From contig JASLKP010000016.1 of NCBI GenBank assembly GCA_030747485.1, forward strand, positions 1 through 35,102: DNA of 35,102 nucleotides, in the 5' to 3' direction. Each line of letters begins with the position of its first letter. Within the stretch, counting starts at the first letter, position 1. Both the position numbers and the translations under genes were made by a program. The notes beneath the pieces were generated by a model that saw only the letters and a list, made by a program, of their open reading frames with translations, made no database searches and was not told the DNA's origin. Shown piece after piece: positions 33,504-35,102 of the stretch. This stretch comes from Candidatus Thalassarchaeaceae archaeon (GTDB lineage: Archaea > Thermoplasmatota > Poseidoniia > Poseidoniales > Thalassarchaeaceae).

Positions 33504-34255
33504 GTGCTCAGATTCACTGGTTGGAAGGCAAAACATTGCCCAATCACAAACTAATGTTGTTCGCAGTCCCAGGTTTAGGAAACGTTGGCACACTTGTTCT
33601 GGATACGCTGGTTGAGCATTATGACTCCACACAAATTGCTATGATTCTCCATCCAGATTTACCTCCACATGCTACCTTGTCGGATGATGGCCTCTTGACA
33701 CCCCCCCATCTAGGGATTCATTCAGTGGCCCTTCCAACTGGTGAGACAATGATTGCCATCATTGGCATCGGTCAACCGATGATTCCGAGAGGTCAACATG
33801 AGGTGGCTGAATCCATCCTTGGTTTGGCTGAGAAAGCAGGGACAGAAATGCTTCTGGTACTTGCAGGACAATCTGCAGAAATCGGAGAGGAGGAGGTTCA
33901 CATTACATGTGCAAATGCCGATGTTCGAAATGCGTTGACTGAGGCTGGAATTTCGATTGCCACTGAGCACCCACGCGGAGGAATGCTAGGATTGGCTGGA
34001 CTATTGGTCTCACTCGCCCCACTGCATGACGTGCCAAGCGCATCTTGTGCAGCACAGACGATTGGAACCAGTGTCGACGTGTTGGCGGCGGACCGATTGG
34101 CTCGCAGAATTTCTTTGGACTTTGGTTTGGGGATTGATTTGCCCATTGACAACACCAGTGAAACCGCAGCACGTCTGATTTCAATGATGGAAGGCAAAGA
34201 GATTGCTGGTATTGATTTGTCCGAAGAAGATACTGGCGCAGGCTTCTATGCTTAG
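33500..34255 (+). CDS. proteasome assembly chaperone, PAC2 family
   Basis: 251 residues, the length of archaeal PAC2-type proteins. It starts with LFAVPGLGNVGTLVLDTLVE, where the conserved Gly-x-Gly-Asn-Val-Gly is plain, and has LLVLAGQ and later GGMLGLAGLL. In yeast and archaea PAC2 relatives guide assembly of the 20S proteasome. The gene is translationally coupled to nop10, an arrangement kept in many archaea. Confidence 0.88.
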   Translation: MSAQIHWLEGKTLPNHKLMLFAVPGLGNVGTLVLDTLVEHYDSTQIAMILHPDLPPHATLSDDGLLTPPHLGIHSVALPTGETMIAIIGIGQPMIPRGQHEVAESILGLAEKAGTEMLLVLAGQSAEIGEEEVHITCANADVRNALTEAGISIATEHPRGGMLGLAGLLVSLAPLHDVPSASCAAQTIGTSVDVLAADRLARRISLDFGLGIDLPIDNTSETAARLISMMEGKEIAGIDLSEEDTGAGFYA

Positions 34256-34298
34256 GTCTCGCCACCCTTATGTCGAAGAGTCAGGTCGAATGGCCACA

Positions 34299-34384
34299 GC
34301 CGAGATCGCATAGCCCGGTATCGCGGTGGATTCGAAATCCACTGTCCTCGTGACGCGGGAGTTCAAATCTCTCTCTCGGCGCCA
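34299..34384 (+). tRNA. tRNA-Ser(CGA) with encoded CCA
   Basis: Class II tRNA. The acceptor stem GCCGAGA (34299-34305) pairs with TCTCGGC (34374-34380), G is the discriminator at 34381 and CCA is encoded (34382-34384). Anticodon stem gtgga/tccac with loop TTCGAAA gives anticodon CGA (34333-34335), reading UCG serine codons. The long variable arm (tgtcctcgtgacgc, GTC/GAC stem) is typical of tRNA-Ser, and the T arm is GGGAG-TTCAAAT-CTCTC. The D stem is weak. A TATA-like CTTATG about 29 bases upstream may be the promoter. Confidence 0.92.
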
Positions 34385-34418
34385 TTAATCGCTAATAGTG
34401 AGACCTCTAGCCGGTCCC

Positions 34419-34619
34419 ATGGAAGTTGGTGTCACCCAGGATGGCGAGCGTACTACCCTGACCTTTGATGGCCCGATTCTCATCTCAGATCTTCTCAAAC
34501 AGATGGAGATTCCACCAAGCACAGTGTTGACAATCGTCGGTGAACAAATTGTGCCACATACCTCCACCATCACTGATGATGTTGAAATCGAGTTGATTAT
34601 CGTCTCATCTGGTGGTTAG
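34419..34619 (+). CDS. small ubiquitin-like sulfur-carrier/modifier protein (MoaD/ThiS/SAMP-like)
   Basis: 66 residues from ATG 34419 (a GTG at 34398 would add seven). It ends in Ser-Ser-Gly-Gly, the C-terminal diglycine needed for activation by an E1-like enzyme. The TLTFDGPILISDLLKQMEI and VLTIVGEQIVP pattern is the beta-grasp fold of ThiS/MoaD. Such proteins carry sulfur as a thiocarboxylate for tRNA thiolation or molybdopterin, or are joined to proteins as archaeal SAMPs. No E1 partner is in the window. It overlaps the convergent OB-fold gene by four bases. Confidence 0.85.
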   Translation: MEVGVTQDGERTTLTFDGPILISDLLKQMEIPPSTVLTIVGEQIVPHTSTITDDVEIELIIVSSGG

Positions 34620-35102
34620 TCGTCTCTTCTCTTGAGAATGACCAATCGAGTATTCTTTTGGAATTTGATTTCAGGTCTTCCAAAAAATTCTGAATAAACA
34701 CCGTTCAGTACAGCGATTTCATCCCCTGGTCTGATTGAACGCGCATCGCGCGGTACAGCGAATGAGTAGGCGACCACATCGATTCTTCCCGATGCATCCT
34801 GCATGGTAAATCTCCACTTTGGTTTGCCTGATGCTGTCCGGTTCTTTTGCCAAATTGTATCTCGAATCGTCATCACTCGACCCACGACATTTCCGGCTGT
34901 TTCCATGCCGATGATTTCCTCACCGTCTGCTTCTGAAGGGTCGATGATTTCCACTACAGAAACATCATCTAATTCTACAGATGGTGTCAGATTCCATTCG
35001 GTTGGCCGCCCATTCTTGATTCGTACAAATGCTCCATTACGAATACGTCTGGAAATGTCCTTCGGTTTTGGAATAAAGCAGTTTTTCACCTCGATACGAC
35101 CT
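34616..35102 (-). CDS. OB-fold nucleic-acid-binding protein, 5' end beyond window
   Basis: About 162 residues visible; the frame stays open to the right edge, so the GTG at 35089 may be internal. The second half (GNVVGRVMTIRDTIWQKNRTAS, WRFTMQDASGRIDVVAYSF, IRPGDEIAVLNGVYSEFFGRPEIKF) is an OB fold like the repeats of archaeal replication protein A. A preceding part (DISRRIRNGAFVRIKNGRPTEWNL) resembles the end of another such unit. It probably binds single-stranded DNA or RNA. Confidence 0.68.
   Translation of the reverse strand, partial: GRIEVKNCFIPKPKDISRRIRNGAFVRIKNGRPTEWNLTPSVELDDVSVVEIIDPSEADGEEIIGMETAGNVVGRVMTIRDTIWQKNRTASGKPKWRFTMQDASGRIDVVAYSFAVPRDARSIRPGDEIAVLNGVYSEFFGRPEIKFQKNTRLVILKRRDD

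Overview
The window is a gene-dense stretch of an archaeal chromosome. Information-processing genes are archaeal: ribosomal proteins eL37, eL42 and eS27, aIF2-alpha, Nop10, a PAC2-type proteasome chaperone, archaeal TyrRS, a DRG/Obg GTPase with TGS domain and archaeal-type NMN adenylyltransferase. Mixed in are genes of bacterial character: GrpE, TatC, glutaryl-CoA dehydrogenase with ETF, an E. coli-like PurF, a DsbD/CcdA-like protein, SerC and PdxT. Together with the acidic membrane-anchored proteins, the Ca-binding type-3 repeats and the moderate base composition, this suggests a marine planktonic Thermoplasmatota archaeon, most likely Marine Group II (Poseidoniales). That placement is inferred from gene content, not from a search.

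Layout. 1-3.9 kb: the 3' end of an MFS (UMF1-type) transporter meets a leftward operon of DRG GTPase, an acidic membrane protein and TatC. 4.0-5.6 kb: a rightward group of a DUF1801-like protein, an unknown protein and NadM. 5.6-10.0 kb: a long leftward run of a nuclease-like protein, SerC, PdxT, a COG2108 radical SAM enzyme, GrpE and a DUF1499 protein. 10.0-14.6 kb, rightward: DeoC, a thioredoxin-CcdA fusion and a phosphate transporter fused to a PhoU-like domain. 14.6-20.2 kb, leftward: a membrane beta-propeller, glutaryl-CoA dehydrogenase, a PAP2 membrane phosphatase and a large surface protein with thrombospondin type-3 repeats and a YHYH domain. 20.3-26.0 kb, rightward: DUF5611, TyrRS, HMG-CoA synthase, EtfB, EtfA and an esterase. 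26.0-31.8 kb, leftward: two membrane proteins, eL37, PurF, a ThiI-like THUMP protein without a P-loop, and a propeller-PKD protein. 31.9-34.6 kb, rightward: eL42, eS27, aIF2-alpha, Nop10, PAC2, tRNA-Ser(CGA) and a ubiquitin-like sulfur carrier. An OB-fold protein runs off the right edge.

How the genes work together. GCDH passes electrons to the ETF pair, which indicates lysine/tryptophan degradation to crotonyl-CoA. HMG-CoA synthase feeds the mevalonate route to archaeal lipids. SerC, PdxT, NadM, PurF and DeoC cover serine, PLP, NAD, purine and deoxynucleoside metabolism. TatC and the thioredoxin-CcdA fusion serve folded-protein export and disulfide chemistry outside the membrane.

The most unusual signals are: a recurring family of perfect inverted repeats with 1-3 base loops at gene junctions, one of which buries the etfB ribosome-binding site; competing hairpins before the DRG gene and before gcdH; an eL42 lacking three of four zinc cysteines; a ThiI relative stripped of its catalytic loop and coupled to a propeller-PKD protein; a PiT-PhoU fusion; and convergent genes that all overlap or abut at their stop codons. 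There is no gene-free stretch longer than 300 bases, and I saw no CRISPR array, insertion sequence or rRNA.
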